Of a stretch of DNA of 64,000 nucleotides, positions 52,052 through 60,980 are shown in pieces. Position numbers and translations under genes: made by a program. Each line of letters begins with the position of its first letter. The stretch's first letter is position 1. This DNA is from Aldehydirespirator sp965220345 (GTDB lineage: Bacteria > Actinomycetota > Acidimicrobiia > Acidimicrobiales > Aldehydirespiratoraceae), in the NCBI GenBank assembly GCA_965220345.1, contig OZ244822.1:1-64000 (forward strand). Reading direction: 5' to 3'. The notes under the pieces are model-generated. The model had not been told where the DNA came from and did no database searches. It saw nothing but the letters and a program-made list of their open reading frames with translations.

Positions 52052-52522
52052 TCAGTCACCTCCTGTGCTGGCTGCTTGCAGCACAGCGTCAACGATGTTC
52101 TGATAGCCGGTGCAGCGGCAAAGGTTGCCTTCAAGGCCGTGGCGCACTGCATCTTCGTTGAGGCCGGGGTATTCCTCCACCAGCGAGATGGCAGCCATCA
52201 CCATGCCTGGCGTGCAGTAACCACACTGCAAGGCGTGCTTTTCGTGGAACGCTTGCTGCATGGGATGCAACGTTCCGTCAGTGTCAGCGATGCCCTCTAT
52301 CGTGGTGATTTCAGCACCGTCGGCTTGCACCGTGAACAGGGTGCAAGCTTTGGCAGATTGTCCATCTACTAGCACTGTGCAGGCACCGCAGCTGCTGGAG
52401 TCGCAGCCGACGTTGGTGCCTGTGAGTCCGAGGTCGTCGCGCAGCGCATGCACTAGCAAGGTGCGCGGCTCCACTTCGAAGCTCCTTTGGGTGCCGTTGA
52501 CGGTCAGGGTCACAGATGTCAT
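52052..52522 (-). CDS. coxS: 2Fe-2S (small) subunit of the molybdenum hydroxylase
   Basis: 156 residues with two 2Fe-2S clusters: C40, C45, C48, C60 (NVGCDSSSCGACTV) and C100, C103, C135, C137 (LQCGYCTPG, NLCRCTGY). AGGAG precedes the ATG. First gene of coxSLM. The 157 bases upstream of it (52523-52679) show no clear element that I can name. Confidence 0.92.
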   Translation of the reverse strand: MTSVTLTVNGTQRSFEVEPRTLLVHALRDDLGLTGTNVGCDSSSCGACTVLVDGQSAKACTLFTVQADGAEITTIEGIADTDGTLHPMQQAFHEKHALQCGYCTPGMVMAAISLVEEYPGLNEDAVRHGLEGNLCRCTGYQNIVDAVLQAASTGGD

Positions 52523-52679
52523 TCATTTCTCCTGCGTCGGCCGGGTAGAGATACATATATTGGCGCATTTTCGGCCCGTTGTCTAATGGCAGCTTTTCAA
52601 GCGCTGCGTTCGGTTAGTTGCAAGCGTCCGTAATCAGCAAGAAACCGTGCCAAAAATTTGCCTGAAGCGGCAGCGACAG

Positions 52680-53060
52680 TCACGCAATTAAACAGACGAT
52701 GCGCGATTTGAAGCTATGAGCCAGCAGTATTGATACAACTATGGAGACCACAGCTGCTGTGAAGCCCGCTGGAGTAAAGCGCCATTGCTCCCAGTGATCG
52801 TAGGTCTCGTACAACACTGGGAAGGTTTCACCAGGGTGCTCGCAGACTTGAAAGAACGCACGGGCGGAGACCGCGACCGTCGCACTGCTGACGGCGGTAC
52901 CGGCGAACCATACGACGGTTCCCGCTATAACAAACACTGGTGGAGACAGATCCTCATGCATCTGCGTCCGAGCCTGCCGAACCCCCGACACAACTCGAGC
53001 AGGCGCAGCGCGCGTCAACGCGATCACCCGCAACACAGCTCGGAATCTCGCCAGCCACAC
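52680..53060 (-). CDS. Hypothetical membrane protein
   Basis: Up to 126 residues with two hydrophobic segments: FVIAGTVVWFAGTAVSSATVAV and FTAAVVSIVVSILLAHSF, separated by a loop containing an acidic/aromatic stretch (YETYDHWEQWRF). A shorter start at 52961 (MHEDLSPPVFVIAG) removes the basic N-terminus and is plausible. No family recognised. Opposite-strand frames here look non-coding. Confidence rests on the clean helices. Confidence 0.5.
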   Translation of the reverse strand: MWLARFRAVLRVIALTRAAPARVVSGVRQARTQMHEDLSPPVFVIAGTVVWFAGTAVSSATVAVSARAFFQVCEHPGETFPVLYETYDHWEQWRFTPAGFTAAVVSIVVSILLAHSFKSRIVCLIA

Positions 53061-53098
53061 ACGTTAGTAACTCAAGTCAAGAGGTACTTGACGGGTGC

Positions 53099-53944
53099 TT
53101 AGAGAGGGGATTTGCTTAGGGTTTTGCGGGCGGTGGTTAGGTCTTCTGCGCTGGTTACTCCTACCCATTGCTGTGAGGTGTAAACCATTTTCACTGACAG
53201 TTGTTTGGCAGCCATCCATTGTGCGACTACAGCAGGCAGCAGGCATTCGGCATTTGGGTCATTTTGATGCTCTACCCAGAACCGCTCGACGCTTTCACTG
53301 ATCCAGCCGAACGCGGCCTGCGGAAAAGCCCAAAGGTTCATCGACACAACAGTGTCATCAGACAACTCCGCCTCGGGTTCGGCTGCACGGATGATGCCGT
53401 CGTTGTGGCGACGCACCCCATGATGCTCAACAATGTCAATCAGATGATCGCCTGACACTCGACACACACCGCGACTAACCGCACCCGTGGCTGGCAAAGT
53501 TCTGTTGAGTTGATAGCCGCAGAGGCAAGCCTCGTTGTCTTTGAACCCAACCGCCGCCGCGGCCAGCGGTGCCATCGCAGCCGGGGCGTAATAGTCGTCT
53601 GCGTTACACACCAAAAAAGCTCCAGGAACTTCGTCTTGGGCGACCCACACGGCATGAGCGGTACCCCAAGGTTTGGCTCGGTGAGGGCCGTGGAGGTCTT
53701 GACACACATACGCGAAGGTCACACCATCATGACCTAGAGCCTGATAGCGCGCTTCGACATGGCGACGCAACGCTGCTTCGATTTCGCTGCGCACCACCAG
53801 CACCACCCGCGCAGCGCCTGCTTGAGTAGCTGCTGAAACTGCGTAATCAATGAACGATTCTCCTTCGGGGCCAACTGCTGCCAGTTGCTTGTCGCCGCCG
53901 AAGCGTCGACCGAGACCCGCAGCCATCACTACCAGCGTCAGCAT
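53099..53944 (-). CDS. NTP transferase family protein (sugar nucleotidyltransferase-like)
   Basis: GT-A fold nucleotidyltransferase. The N-terminus LVVMAAGLGRRFGGDKQLAA is the nucleotide-binding signature with its conserved Lys. VCNADDYYAP supplies the metal-binding Asp, and NLWAFPQAAFGWI is seen in related proteins. Substrate unknown (sugar-1-phosphate or a cofactor). It ends at 53099, 38 bases from the start of the membrane protein, and follows the histidine phosphatase by 9 bases, so these two are probably one unit. Confidence 0.8.
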   Translation of the reverse strand: MLTLVVMAAGLGRRFGGDKQLAAVGPEGESFIDYAVSAATQAGAARVVLVVRSEIEAALRRHVEARYQALGHDGVTFAYVCQDLHGPHRAKPWGTAHAVWVAQDEVPGAFLVCNADDYYAPAAMAPLAAAAVGFKDNEACLCGYQLNRTLPATGAVSRGVCRVSGDHLIDIVEHHGVRRHNDGIIRAAEPEAELSDDTVVSMNLWAFPQAAFGWISESVERFWVEHQNDPNAECLLPAVVAQWMAAKQLSVKMVYTSQQWVGVTSAEDLTTARKTLSKSPL

Positions 53945-53953
53945 CAGTGTTAT

Positions 53954-54565
53954 TCAGCGCCCCAACAGATGCCGCACATGCTGGGTCTCATTGACGGACC
54001 GAACAGTGCGTTGACCTTCGCTTGACGCAGTGATGCGAGTAATGCCGCAATAGTCGACCATCACCGCGAAGGGATCCTCATAACCGAGCAGCATCTGCAA
54101 ATAAACGGCTGTCACCATGCCATGGCAATACACAGCCACCCGACGTGAACGGTTGGTGTCAATGACATGATCAAAACCGCGTTGCACCCGCTTACAAAAC
54201 TCTGCGTAACCGTCAGGGAAAATCAAAGCGTGCAGATCGGCTTCGGGATCAAAGAAATGCGCGGTGGCGGGATCATCTCGGCTGTACTCTTCGGCGGGCA
54301 CATAGACACTGGCACGATGATCCGATTCACGCAGATCATCAAGAGTCTCCATTTCCATGCCGAGACGCTCAGCCAAAGGTTCAGCAGTGCTCAAAGCCCG
54401 TTTCATTGTGGATGACACAACATGATCAACGCCTTGGGTCACGAGCAGTTCGGCAGTGGCTTCGGCTTGCTGTCGGCCCAGGTCAGACAGGTCAGGGTCG
54501 GCAGGGCTTCCGTCGGAGCTTTCGCCGCGCACGGGCCGAGCGTGGCGGATCACAAGCAGCTCCAT
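53954..54565 (-). CDS. Histidine phosphatase family protein
   Basis: Starts MELLVIRHARPVRGESS at 54565, with the catalytic RHA in VIRHARP, the second Arg in VVSSTMKRALSTAEPL and the second His in RVAVYCHGMVTAVYLQ. About 203 residues. Third phosphatase of this fold in the window, but not closely similar to the other two. Immediately upstream of the nucleotidyltransferase gene. Confidence 0.85.
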   Translation of the reverse strand: MELLVIRHARPVRGESSDGSPADPDLSDLGRQQAEATAELLVTQGVDHVVSSTMKRALSTAEPLAERLGMEMETLDDLRESDHRASVYVPAEEYSRDDPATAHFFDPEADLHALIFPDGYAEFCKRVQRGFDHVIDTNRSRRVAVYCHGMVTAVYLQMLLGYEDPFAVMVDYCGITRITASSEGQRTVRSVNETQHVRHLLGR

Positions 54566-54636
54566 CAGCAGCGAGACTACCGCCACCAGTTGCCCGTCTA
54601 TAGCTATTTGTCGAGGAGGTTGAGTTCCTAACCGAA

Positions 54637-54661
54637 CTTCACACGCACATAGGTTCAGTCA
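54637..54661 (-). repeat. 25-bp imperfect repeat, left copy (gene-end remnant)
   Basis: Matches 55476-55500 at 22 of 25 bases. The right copy is the last coding part of the PP2C-like gene; this one is non-coding and abuts the DUF4160 stop. Together they bracket the DUF2442-DUF4160 pair. Confidence 0.6.
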
Positions 54662-54919
54662 CTTTGGTGGCGCAATCTTTCCAGGATCCTGTCCAAGCTG
54701 TGCTTTCCGCCAAGCTTCTGCGAGTTCACGGCGATGCATAGCCGCCCATTTGAGCACTATGCGCTCTACTTGCGGCGGAAGGTCGCCCTCATTGACTTGC
54801 AGTGTTTCAATATCTATCGAGGCTTTATGACCTCTGCATTCGACATGGAAGTGAGGCTTCCCATGGTCTCTCCAATGGACTCTGATCACGATTCCATAGA
54901 AGCGGCTGATCTCAGACAC
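54659..54919 (-). CDS. DUF4160 family protein
   Basis: The GTG at 54919 gives SEISRFYGIVIRVHWRDHGK as the N-terminus, the usual family start, and overlaps the DUF2442 stop by 8 bases. HFHVECRGHKASIDIETLQV and VLKWAAMHRRELAEAW follow. About 86 residues. DUF4160 and DUF2442 genes are very often adjacent and have been suggested to behave as a toxin-antitoxin-like pair, without firm proof. Confidence 0.85.
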   Translation of the reverse strand: MSEISRFYGIVIRVHWRDHGKPHFHVECRGHKASIDIETLQVNEGDLPPQVERIVLKWAAMHRRELAEAWRKAQLGQDPGKIAPPK

Positions 54920-55430
54920 GGGCGGCTTGGGCTTGTCTCCATCTCGGGAACATGTCCTCAACTGCCAGCCCGGTAATGCCCATATAGAGGGCATCGCCGC
55001 AAATATCTAGATCGAAATCGTCTCCCCATGCGATTGATCCGTCGGGGGCGATCCTGACCTGAGAAAAGAATCCAGGTTTCTCCCAGGCAGCAAAAACACC
55101 CCTGCCCGCCACGTCCGACAAGTCCACTTCGCCCTCAACTCCGTCGTCGTAGCGAAGCCAGATCCGGTACGGCTCCAAAGCCCGCACTTCAACCGGGGTC
55201 ACACATATCTCGCCTTCAGGGATGCCGTTGCCCTCTTCGGGCGATGCATATCCACAAAGGATCAGCAGTTCGATCGCTCGCTCGGCGGTCGCCCGCACCG
55301 GGTTGTCACCGTCACTCGTTCGGTGACCGTCAGGTTCAGCCAGATCCTTGAGTTCGGTCATCAAGCGCAGCAACTCTTCGTAATCCTCACCAGCTATGAC
55401 CATTCCGGCCGCGTGCTCATCTGTGCCCAT
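54912..55430 (-). CDS. DUF2442 domain protein with N-terminal extension
   Basis: The C-terminal half (about 75-160: VTPVEVRALEPYRIWLRYDD, GEVDLSDVAGRGVFAAW, FFSQVRIAPDGSIAWGDD, DICGDALYM) is DUF2442. The first 75 residues form a separate, acidic helical stretch (YEELLRLMTELKDLAE) not seen in typical short DUF2442 proteins. It overlaps the downstream DUF4160 gene. The pair lies between two 25-bp imperfect repeats, suggesting insertion. Confidence 0.82.
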   Translation of the reverse strand: MGTDEHAAGMVIAGEDYEELLRLMTELKDLAEPDGHRTSDGDNPVRATAERAIELLILCGYASPEEGNGIPEGEICVTPVEVRALEPYRIWLRYDDGVEGEVDLSDVAGRGVFAAWEKPGFFSQVRIAPDGSIAWGDDFDLDICGDALYMGITGLAVEDMFPRWRQAQAARV

Positions 55431-55466
55431 GACTTGCAGCCTAGACCAACCGTCCTCCAGCTAGTT

Positions 55467-56252
55467 CTACCTAATCTTAACACGGACATAGGTTCGGTCA
55501 TCGAAGCTGTCGTTACCGGGAAGCACCCCTTTCGTTCCCGGCGGAGTGCCGATCCGAAGCGGGTCTGTCTCTAGTAGACGGGCGAGAAGTTCTTCACTTT
55601 CACGCAAAGTCGAGCGAGCATCAATGTAACCGTCAGTTGCCATGATGACTTCTGTGTCTCTGGGAATGTCAAACACGTCTATTAACGCATCAGGGGTTGT
55701 TCCCCCATCCAACGACGCGAACCCATAAACAGAATCCTCTTGATTTCGCCATGATTTGCTCGCTTGCAGCAAAGGCAGAATCATCTTACGACCCGGATCG
55801 TCTGCAAGAAGCTCCTTCAGTTGATGCCCGTTCTGCAAACAAGATTGAAGCAGGGCAGCACGAGCAGCAGCAGCGACCTCATCCACCAGCTTGTGGCGGT
55901 AATGAAACTGACCAAAAATCCCGACAGCGACATCACCGACACGAATCAAACGTCGGGAGCAAACATCAAGCACAACACCAACAGCAGCCACCGACTTACC
56001 ATCCCCTACCGAAGCCACAGCGGCTTGCAGATGCTTCACCACCACAGACGGATCACTCGACCGAGGCAAATCTTCCACCGCACACACGAGTGCCTGAGCT
56101 GCCTGCCAGCCCGGCGATGGAAGCACCGGCGCGCCCTTGTTGGTCTCACCATCGAACACGGCAACAAAGTCGCCGGTCACAACGAAAGCATCCTCGTTCA
56201 GAGCGTCATTGCCGCTCTTGGCATACGAAACAGCCTCAACAACCTCAGTCAT
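55467..56252 (-). CDS. PP2C-like protein phosphatase, divergent
   Basis: Aspartates typical of PP2C metal sites are visible: NEDAFVV with FVAVFDGETNKG near the N-terminus, VIMATDGYIDA and FDDRTYVRV at the C-terminus. GVVLDVCSRRLIRVGDVAVG is the core beta-strand pair. About 261 residues. Two ATGs (56255, 56252) lie inside the last codons of the upstream gene; GGAG is 8 bases from 56252. Strong overlap implies co-translation with the membrane protein gene. Which phosphoprotein it acts on is unknown. Confidence 0.72.
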   Translation of the reverse strand: MTEVVEAVSYAKSGNDALNEDAFVVTGDFVAVFDGETNKGAPVLPSPGWQAAQALVCAVEDLPRSSDPSVVVKHLQAAVASVGDGKSVAAVGVVLDVCSRRLIRVGDVAVGIFGQFHYRHKLVDEVAAAARAALLQSCLQNGHQLKELLADDPGRKMILPLLQASKSWRNQEDSVYGFASLDGGTTPDALIDVFDIPRDTEVIMATDGYIDARSTLRESEELLARLLETDPLRIGTPPGTKGVLPGNDSFDDRTYVRVKIR

Positions 56253-56943
56253 CATCGCTGCTCCATACGATCGTGGCTGGCAGGGCATGACCCTTCTCTA
56301 CTGAAGCCTTGATCACGAAAGCAAACTCTCCGCTGCGTCTGGGAACTGCCGGTGAAGATGTCATGAACCGTGCCGCCGCGACCGTACCAAAGGTGTGTGA
56401 TCCAGAAAGCAAGACAAGTCGGTGGCCTTGCGCAAATGGGTTGTTGATGTGAAGAAGCAGGCCGTAGTCCGTGCCAGTCGCATCGTCGGCAACCTCACCT
56501 TCAAACTCGCTGTTGCCTGCAACGATAGTAGATCCCTGTTGACGGATGCCATAAGCCTCACCCACAAGATCAAGCACGCGAGCCGAGAGGGAATTCGTTT
56601 TTGGACCTCCAATCAGAATTAAATCGGTCTCAAGGCCTGATCCTGAGATTTCATTGGCGAAGTAGACGTTTTGTGCATCAACATCGCGCCAAGCTCTGAT
56701 CAGGGAAGGTGCCACAAGAGCAAGAGCCTTCGCCTGTCCAATGCCTGTGGTAGGTCGAAAATAAGTACCCGATTCGATGTTGGGTGAAGCGGAGATGCAT
56801 ATTCGTAGGCCTTGAGGGTTGCTCAGCCGCCAACGGCGGCGATGGGACTGTCGGTCATGTAGGCGCTTAGCTGACCACAGCAACGCCGTAGCACACAAAC
56901 CTGGAAGAGGGCCGAGAACAAACCATATTAACACTGCTTGCAT
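56245..56943 (-). CDS. Membrane-anchored protein with Rossmann-like domain, unknown function
   Basis: A single helix at about 3-25 (VLIWFVLGPLPGLCATALLW) is followed by a basic stretch and a soluble domain. LRICISASPNIESGTYFRPT, DLILIGGPKTNSLSARVLD, DYGLLLHINNPFAQGHRLVL and SGSHTFGTVAAARFM suggest alternating strands and glycine loops, like nucleotide-binding SLOG-type domains; this is only a resemblance. It shares a transcript with the PP2C-like gene. The upstream region (56944-56993) is very AT-rich and may hold the promoter. Confidence 0.6.
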   Translation of the reverse strand: MQAVLIWFVLGPLPGLCATALLWSAKRLHDRQSHRRRWRLSNPQGLRICISASPNIESGTYFRPTTGIGQAKALALVAPSLIRAWRDVDAQNVYFANEISGSGLETDLILIGGPKTNSLSARVLDLVGEAYGIRQQGSTIVAGNSEFEGEVADDATGTDYGLLLHINNPFAQGHRLVLLSGSHTFGTVAAARFMTSSPAVPRRSGEFAFVIKASVEKGHALPATIVWSSDDD

Positions 56944-56993
56944 TTTGAGATACTATAGGATTAACATAAATACACTATCTTGACCTATTTATT

Positions 56994-58091
56994 TTATGGC
57001 TGGGTGGTGGGAGAGATTCCTAGGCCGGGGGGTGTGGGTATTTGTATTCGGCCGGATTTAATCTCGGGTGGGTCAGCTACGTCTGTGGCGAACAGTGCGG
57101 CGGTGGCTAGGCCATGGGCTTGAGGGGTGTTTATCGTGTCGGCTACAGCCGCGACCTGAAGTGCGTGTGCAAGTCCAACCGCTGAATCCAGAAACGAGGT
57201 CACCGTTGCACGAGCACCCGCCTGACGCACACAATCAAGTATCTCTAGGGCGATGTCGGGGCCGCCTAGAGCTTGCGGCTTGACGATCAAAACCTCTATT
57301 CCCGCTTGCAATGCTCGTTCTGCGTCGACTCGACTGCGGATTGATTCGTCAGCGGCCAGCGGCACTGGACTGTGCGGCAACAAAGCACCCATAGCATCAA
57401 CCCCAGCGACTGGCTCTTCGCAGTAAGCAATGTCACAATGCTGCACTTGCCTAAGGACATCTAGGGCAGTTGTCTCATCCCAGGCTCCGTTGGCATCAAG
57501 GCGCAGTTCACCGACCGGTCCCAGCCCAGTTCGGGCGGCCTTGATGCGTTCAACATCTTCAGCGGGCGTTGCGACGGCGACTTTCAGTTTCACAGTCGTG
57601 AACCCGGCCTTGAGCGCGTCATGTGCAGCCTGCTCAACTTCTGCTGGTGTGGATGCAGCAATAAGCGCATTCACATTCACCTCTTGCGGTGGCTCAGGCA
57701 ACGGGCCAGAACCAGCGCCACTGCGGTCTGTGAGCAGATAAGCAGCCAAGGTCTGATCGGCGCGGCGTGCCCGCAGATCCCACCAGGCACCCGCCAAACC
57801 GGCCCTAACGTGCGGTGATCCGCTCAAGCCGTTGAGCAGCGGTTTGAGGCTTGCTTCACCGCTAGCAGCCAGTTCTTCTGCGGCGTTGCGTAACGCTGCC
57901 TCGGTTGCGGCTAGGCCGCTGCGCGACCATCCCGGCAGCGGAGCGGCTTCGCCCCAGCCGCTTATCCCGTCGCTGCTGAGTTCAACCAGAAAGCCTTGCC
58001 TGGAACGAAACTCTGCTGCGCCGGTCGCAAGCGGTTTGCGCAACTCCAGCTGAAACGGATGCAATGTCACCTTCAAAGCGGCTCTGTTCAT
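56994..58091 (-). CDS. menC: o-Succinylbenzoate synthase
   Basis: Enolase-superfamily enzyme of menaquinone synthesis that dehydrates SHCHC to o-succinylbenzoate. Catalytic lysines K168/K170 (TVKLKVAV) and K271 (IVKPQALGG), with metal ligands D199 (LRLDANGAW), E225/E226 (YCEEP) and D248 (AADESI), are all visible. Length 365 is normal. Last gene of the men run, about 90 bases after menH. Confidence 0.9.
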   Translation of the reverse strand: MNRAALKVTLHPFQLELRKPLATGAAEFRSRQGFLVELSSDGISGWGEAAPLPGWSRSGLAATEAALRNAAEELAASGEASLKPLLNGLSGSPHVRAGLAGAWWDLRARRADQTLAAYLLTDRSGAGSGPLPEPPQEVNVNALIAASTPAEVEQAAHDALKAGFTTVKLKVAVATPAEDVERIKAARTGLGPVGELRLDANGAWDETTALDVLRQVQHCDIAYCEEPVAGVDAMGALLPHSPVPLAADESIRSRVDAERALQAGIEVLIVKPQALGGPDIALEILDCVRQAGARATVTSFLDSAVGLAHALQVAAVADTINTPQAHGLATAALFATDVADPPEIKSGRIQIPTPPGLGISPTTQP

Positions 58092-58181
58092 GAGCGGTTT
58101 GCTCTGTCTAGACCTTTACGCGGCCACGACAGCATCACTAAGCCGCAACGAAGCGCTGCTTTCACAGGGCATCGGTGCTGA

Positions 58182-59084
58182 TCATGCGAAACCTGCGGTG
58201 CTTCGGGCGACTGCGCTTGTATCTGTTTCATTGATAAAGCTGGCGATCTCAGTGGCGGTAGTGTCGGGTTGCTCTAGATGGGCGGCATGACCAGCTGAAG
58301 CAATGCGGATGACTTGGGCTTGCGGCAGACTGGCAGCTAGCCGCTCGGCGATAGCACAAAATTTGATGTCTTGCGCGCCTACTACCAGCAGCGTGGGAAC
58401 TGTGCAGTAACCGAGTCGCTCATCCAGCGGTGTCATCGCTCCAGTGCCTGCGGCGATGAGACTGCGGGCGAGGCCCTGCGGGTTTGACGACAGGCGCTGC
58501 TGACGTGCTGCACTCCGATGCTCTTCGCCAAGCGCTGCCTGCGAAGCAAATAATGGCTGCGTCATCCATTCATCCACGAAAGCCTCGAAGTCATCAAGCA
58601 GGTGCTGAGCCCGCTGCGTGTCGGCTTGTTGGCGTTTTATGCGCTGATCCGTGTCGGAAATGCCGCTTGAAGCGCCAATCAGCGTGAGCAAACTAAGCCT
58701 CGCCGGTTCAGTGCATCCCAATGTGAGCGCTACTCGTCCTCCCATCGAATATCCAACCAGATGAAAGGTCTCGAACCCGAGCGTGTCAGCAAGATCCGTG
58801 ACTTGCTCAACCATGGACTCGACCGTGTAAAGCGCTAGATCTTCGGGCACTTCTGAGCGGCCATGCCCCACCAGATCCGGGCAGATTACCCGAGCCCGCA
58901 GTTGAACAGCAAGCCGACCGGCGAGAGGTTCCATAGCCCGCGCCGACCCAGTGAAACCATGCAGCACCATCACGGGAGCCACGTCTTCGGTTGCCCCATC
59001 GTCAGTGCCGAACTCGGTTACCGCCAGTGCTACACCACCTGCTTGTATCCAGCGAAGCGTCTTATGGGTCGCTGTCTGAGCCAT
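58182..59084 (-). CDS. menH: Alpha/beta hydrolase, probable MenH (SHCHC synthase)
   Basis: The nucleophile is S113 (GYSMGG), with LHGFTGSARAM as oxyanion region, GAQDIKF holding the acid and AGHAAHLEQP the catalytic histidine. MenH eliminates pyruvate from SEPHCHC. Identity rests on its position between menD (its ATG follows the menD stop directly, TAG|ATG) and menC, as well as on the fold. Confidence 0.87.
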   Translation of the reverse strand: MAQTATHKTLRWIQAGGVALAVTEFGTDDGATEDVAPVMVLHGFTGSARAMEPLAGRLAVQLRARVICPDLVGHGRSEVPEDLALYTVESMVEQVTDLADTLGFETFHLVGYSMGGRVALTLGCTEPARLSLLTLIGASSGISDTDQRIKRQQADTQRAQHLLDDFEAFVDEWMTQPLFASQAALGEEHRSAARQQRLSSNPQGLARSLIAAGTGAMTPLDERLGYCTVPTLLVVGAQDIKFCAIAERLAASLPQAQVIRIASAGHAAHLEQPDTTATEIASFINETDTSAVARSTAGFA

Positions 59085-60953
59085 CTACATCTGAGCTATC
59101 TGATAGTCAGTCACGCTCAGCCAGAACTCGACGGCAGCTTGCTGAGCCGCAGATGTCAGCTCCCGCCGCTGGGACACATCAGCGTCACGATCAACTTTCA
59201 CGATCAGCAGGGACACCCCTGGTGAACGCATCTCTATAGAGAACCGCACTGCCTCAGCCAAATCTTGCAGAGTCGATATTTGCTGTGTCAGAATGCCGCC
59301 GAAGTCCTCAAGCGCACAAAAATCAAGTCCGTGCGGTGTGCGGAACAAGCGCTCGAAATCTTGTGGCGGGATCCGCTCAGCCACAGGCAACATTGAGAAG
59401 ATCTCGCCGCCGTTGTTGTCTACGCAAACCACCAGCAGATGCACTCCCAGCCGCTGAGCCGCAGTGAGGCTAGACAGATCATGCAGCAAAGCAAGGTCAC
59501 CTGTGTAGAGAACCACAGGCCTCGATGTATCGACTGCCGCGATCCCCAGCGCAGTCGAGACTAAACCGTCTATACCAGCCGCACCTCGATTGGCGCTGCA
59601 AATCACCGATCCTGTGTCAAATACGTAGGCATCAAGATCACGTACCGGCAGCGAGTTAGCAGCCAGCACCACCGAACCGGCTGGCATAACAGAGATCAGA
59701 GTGCGCGCTGTCTGTGCTGACAGCATCGCCGGATTGCTGTCGATGGCATCATCAAGGGCATGTCGTGCAGCACGATCAAGCCGTAACCAAGTGTCGAGCC
59801 AGCCGCCGGGTCGGGTGCGGTTCGGGGGCGGCTGACCTTGAGTGATTGAAGCGAGAGCCTCAACTGAAGCGGGAACATTTGCGGTGAGACGAAACACGGC
59901 CTGCTCCCAGCGATCTTCGGGGTCGATCAGCACCACATGGCGAGGCTTTGTGCGTTCTAGCCAGAGCCTTACTGGCTTGGTTGTAACCGTGCGACCCACT
60001 AGAACCACCGCATCTGGACGCAGCGCCTCACCGAGAGCCTCATCGGCTAGAAGATGATCCGCGGTGCTGATCACGCATCCCAGTTCATCTTGTCGCGCAT
60101 GTTGCCCGTTTTGCTGCCATCGATCAAAGGGGGCGTTCCGTAGCCCCAAATCCGACCGGACATGAGCGACGGGTTCACCAATCAGAGGCCATTGCGCCCA
60201 TGCTGCGAAACGTTGAGCCTGTGCCGCCCAGTCAAGCTCTCTTACGAATCCTCCGCCGGGCCACGGTCCAGCCACCACCACCCCACGCTCGCATTCAGCA
60301 ACGATGCGTGCAAGGTGATCCAACTCAGGCAAACTCTCAACCGTCAGCGTTTGATGATCGGCGAGGCTGCTCACAGGGCGCGGTTTTGCTGGCTGCAACG
60401 GCCCGGCAGGCTCCAGTGGCTCACGCAGTGGCCAGTTGAGATGCACGGGCCCTGGGTTGCGTCCCATAGCCATCGAAACAGCCCGCTCAGCCAAACTAGC
60501 GACAACATCGGGCTCTGCGCCGGGTTCTCCAGGCACTGGCAGGTCGATGCTCCAGCGCACTGCCGATCCGTAGATGCCCACCTGATCAATGGTCTGCGGC
60601 GATCCCCAACCCCGCAATTCTGGGGGGCGATCAGCGCTGCACACGATCATAGGAACCCCGCCGTGTGAAGCTTCCACCACTGCTGGCAGATAATTAGCCG
60701 CCGCCGTGCCAGAAGTGCATACCAGCACTGTGGGCCATCCCGAGGCACGCCCCATCCCCAGCCCAAAAAATCCTGCTGAACGCTCATCAATCTGCACCCA
60801 AGTGCAGATACGAGGCTCCGCCGCAAAGCACAAAGCCAGCGGCGTGGACCGCGAACCCGGGCTTATGACCGCATCAATCACCCCCAGATCCGCTAGCCGA
60901 GCCACGAACGCCGCCACAGTGTCGTAAGGGTCGTGAGGTTTGTGAGGGCTCAT
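59085..60953 (-). CDS. menD: SEPHCHC synthase (MenD), thiamine-diphosphate dependent
   Basis: 622 residues. ISPGSRSTPLALCFAAEP and ERSAGFFGLGMGRASGWPT hold the N-terminal active-site region with the conserved Glu. SANRGAAGIDGLVSTALGIA and LYTGDLALLHDLSSL form the ThDP/Mg-binding region. Condenses isochorismate with 2-oxoglutarate. Between menF and menH on the same strand. Confidence 0.92.
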   Translation of the reverse strand: MSPHKPHDPYDTVAAFVARLADLGVIDAVISPGSRSTPLALCFAAEPRICTWVQIDERSAGFFGLGMGRASGWPTVLVCTSGTAAANYLPAVVEASHGGVPMIVCSADRPPELRGWGSPQTIDQVGIYGSAVRWSIDLPVPGEPGAEPDVVASLAERAVSMAMGRNPGPVHLNWPLREPLEPAGPLQPAKPRPVSSLADHQTLTVESLPELDHLARIVAECERGVVVAGPWPGGGFVRELDWAAQAQRFAAWAQWPLIGEPVAHVRSDLGLRNAPFDRWQQNGQHARQDELGCVISTADHLLADEALGEALRPDAVVLVGRTVTTKPVRLWLERTKPRHVVLIDPEDRWEQAVFRLTANVPASVEALASITQGQPPPNRTRPGGWLDTWLRLDRAARHALDDAIDSNPAMLSAQTARTLISVMPAGSVVLAANSLPVRDLDAYVFDTGSVICSANRGAAGIDGLVSTALGIAAVDTSRPVVLYTGDLALLHDLSSLTAAQRLGVHLLVVCVDNNGGEIFSMLPVAERIPPQDFERLFRTPHGLDFCALEDFGGILTQQISTLQDLAEAVRFSIEMRSPGVSLLIVKVDRDADVSQRRELTSAAQQAAVEFWLSVTDYQIAQM

Positions 60954-60980
60954 GGTGCAGCGGGTTTATCGGTTCTAGTG

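Noticed and set aside
52785..53102. Plus-strand open frame opposite the hypothetical membrane protein
   Set aside because: Basic, low-complexity translation; the minus-strand frame has two clean membrane helices and is preferred.
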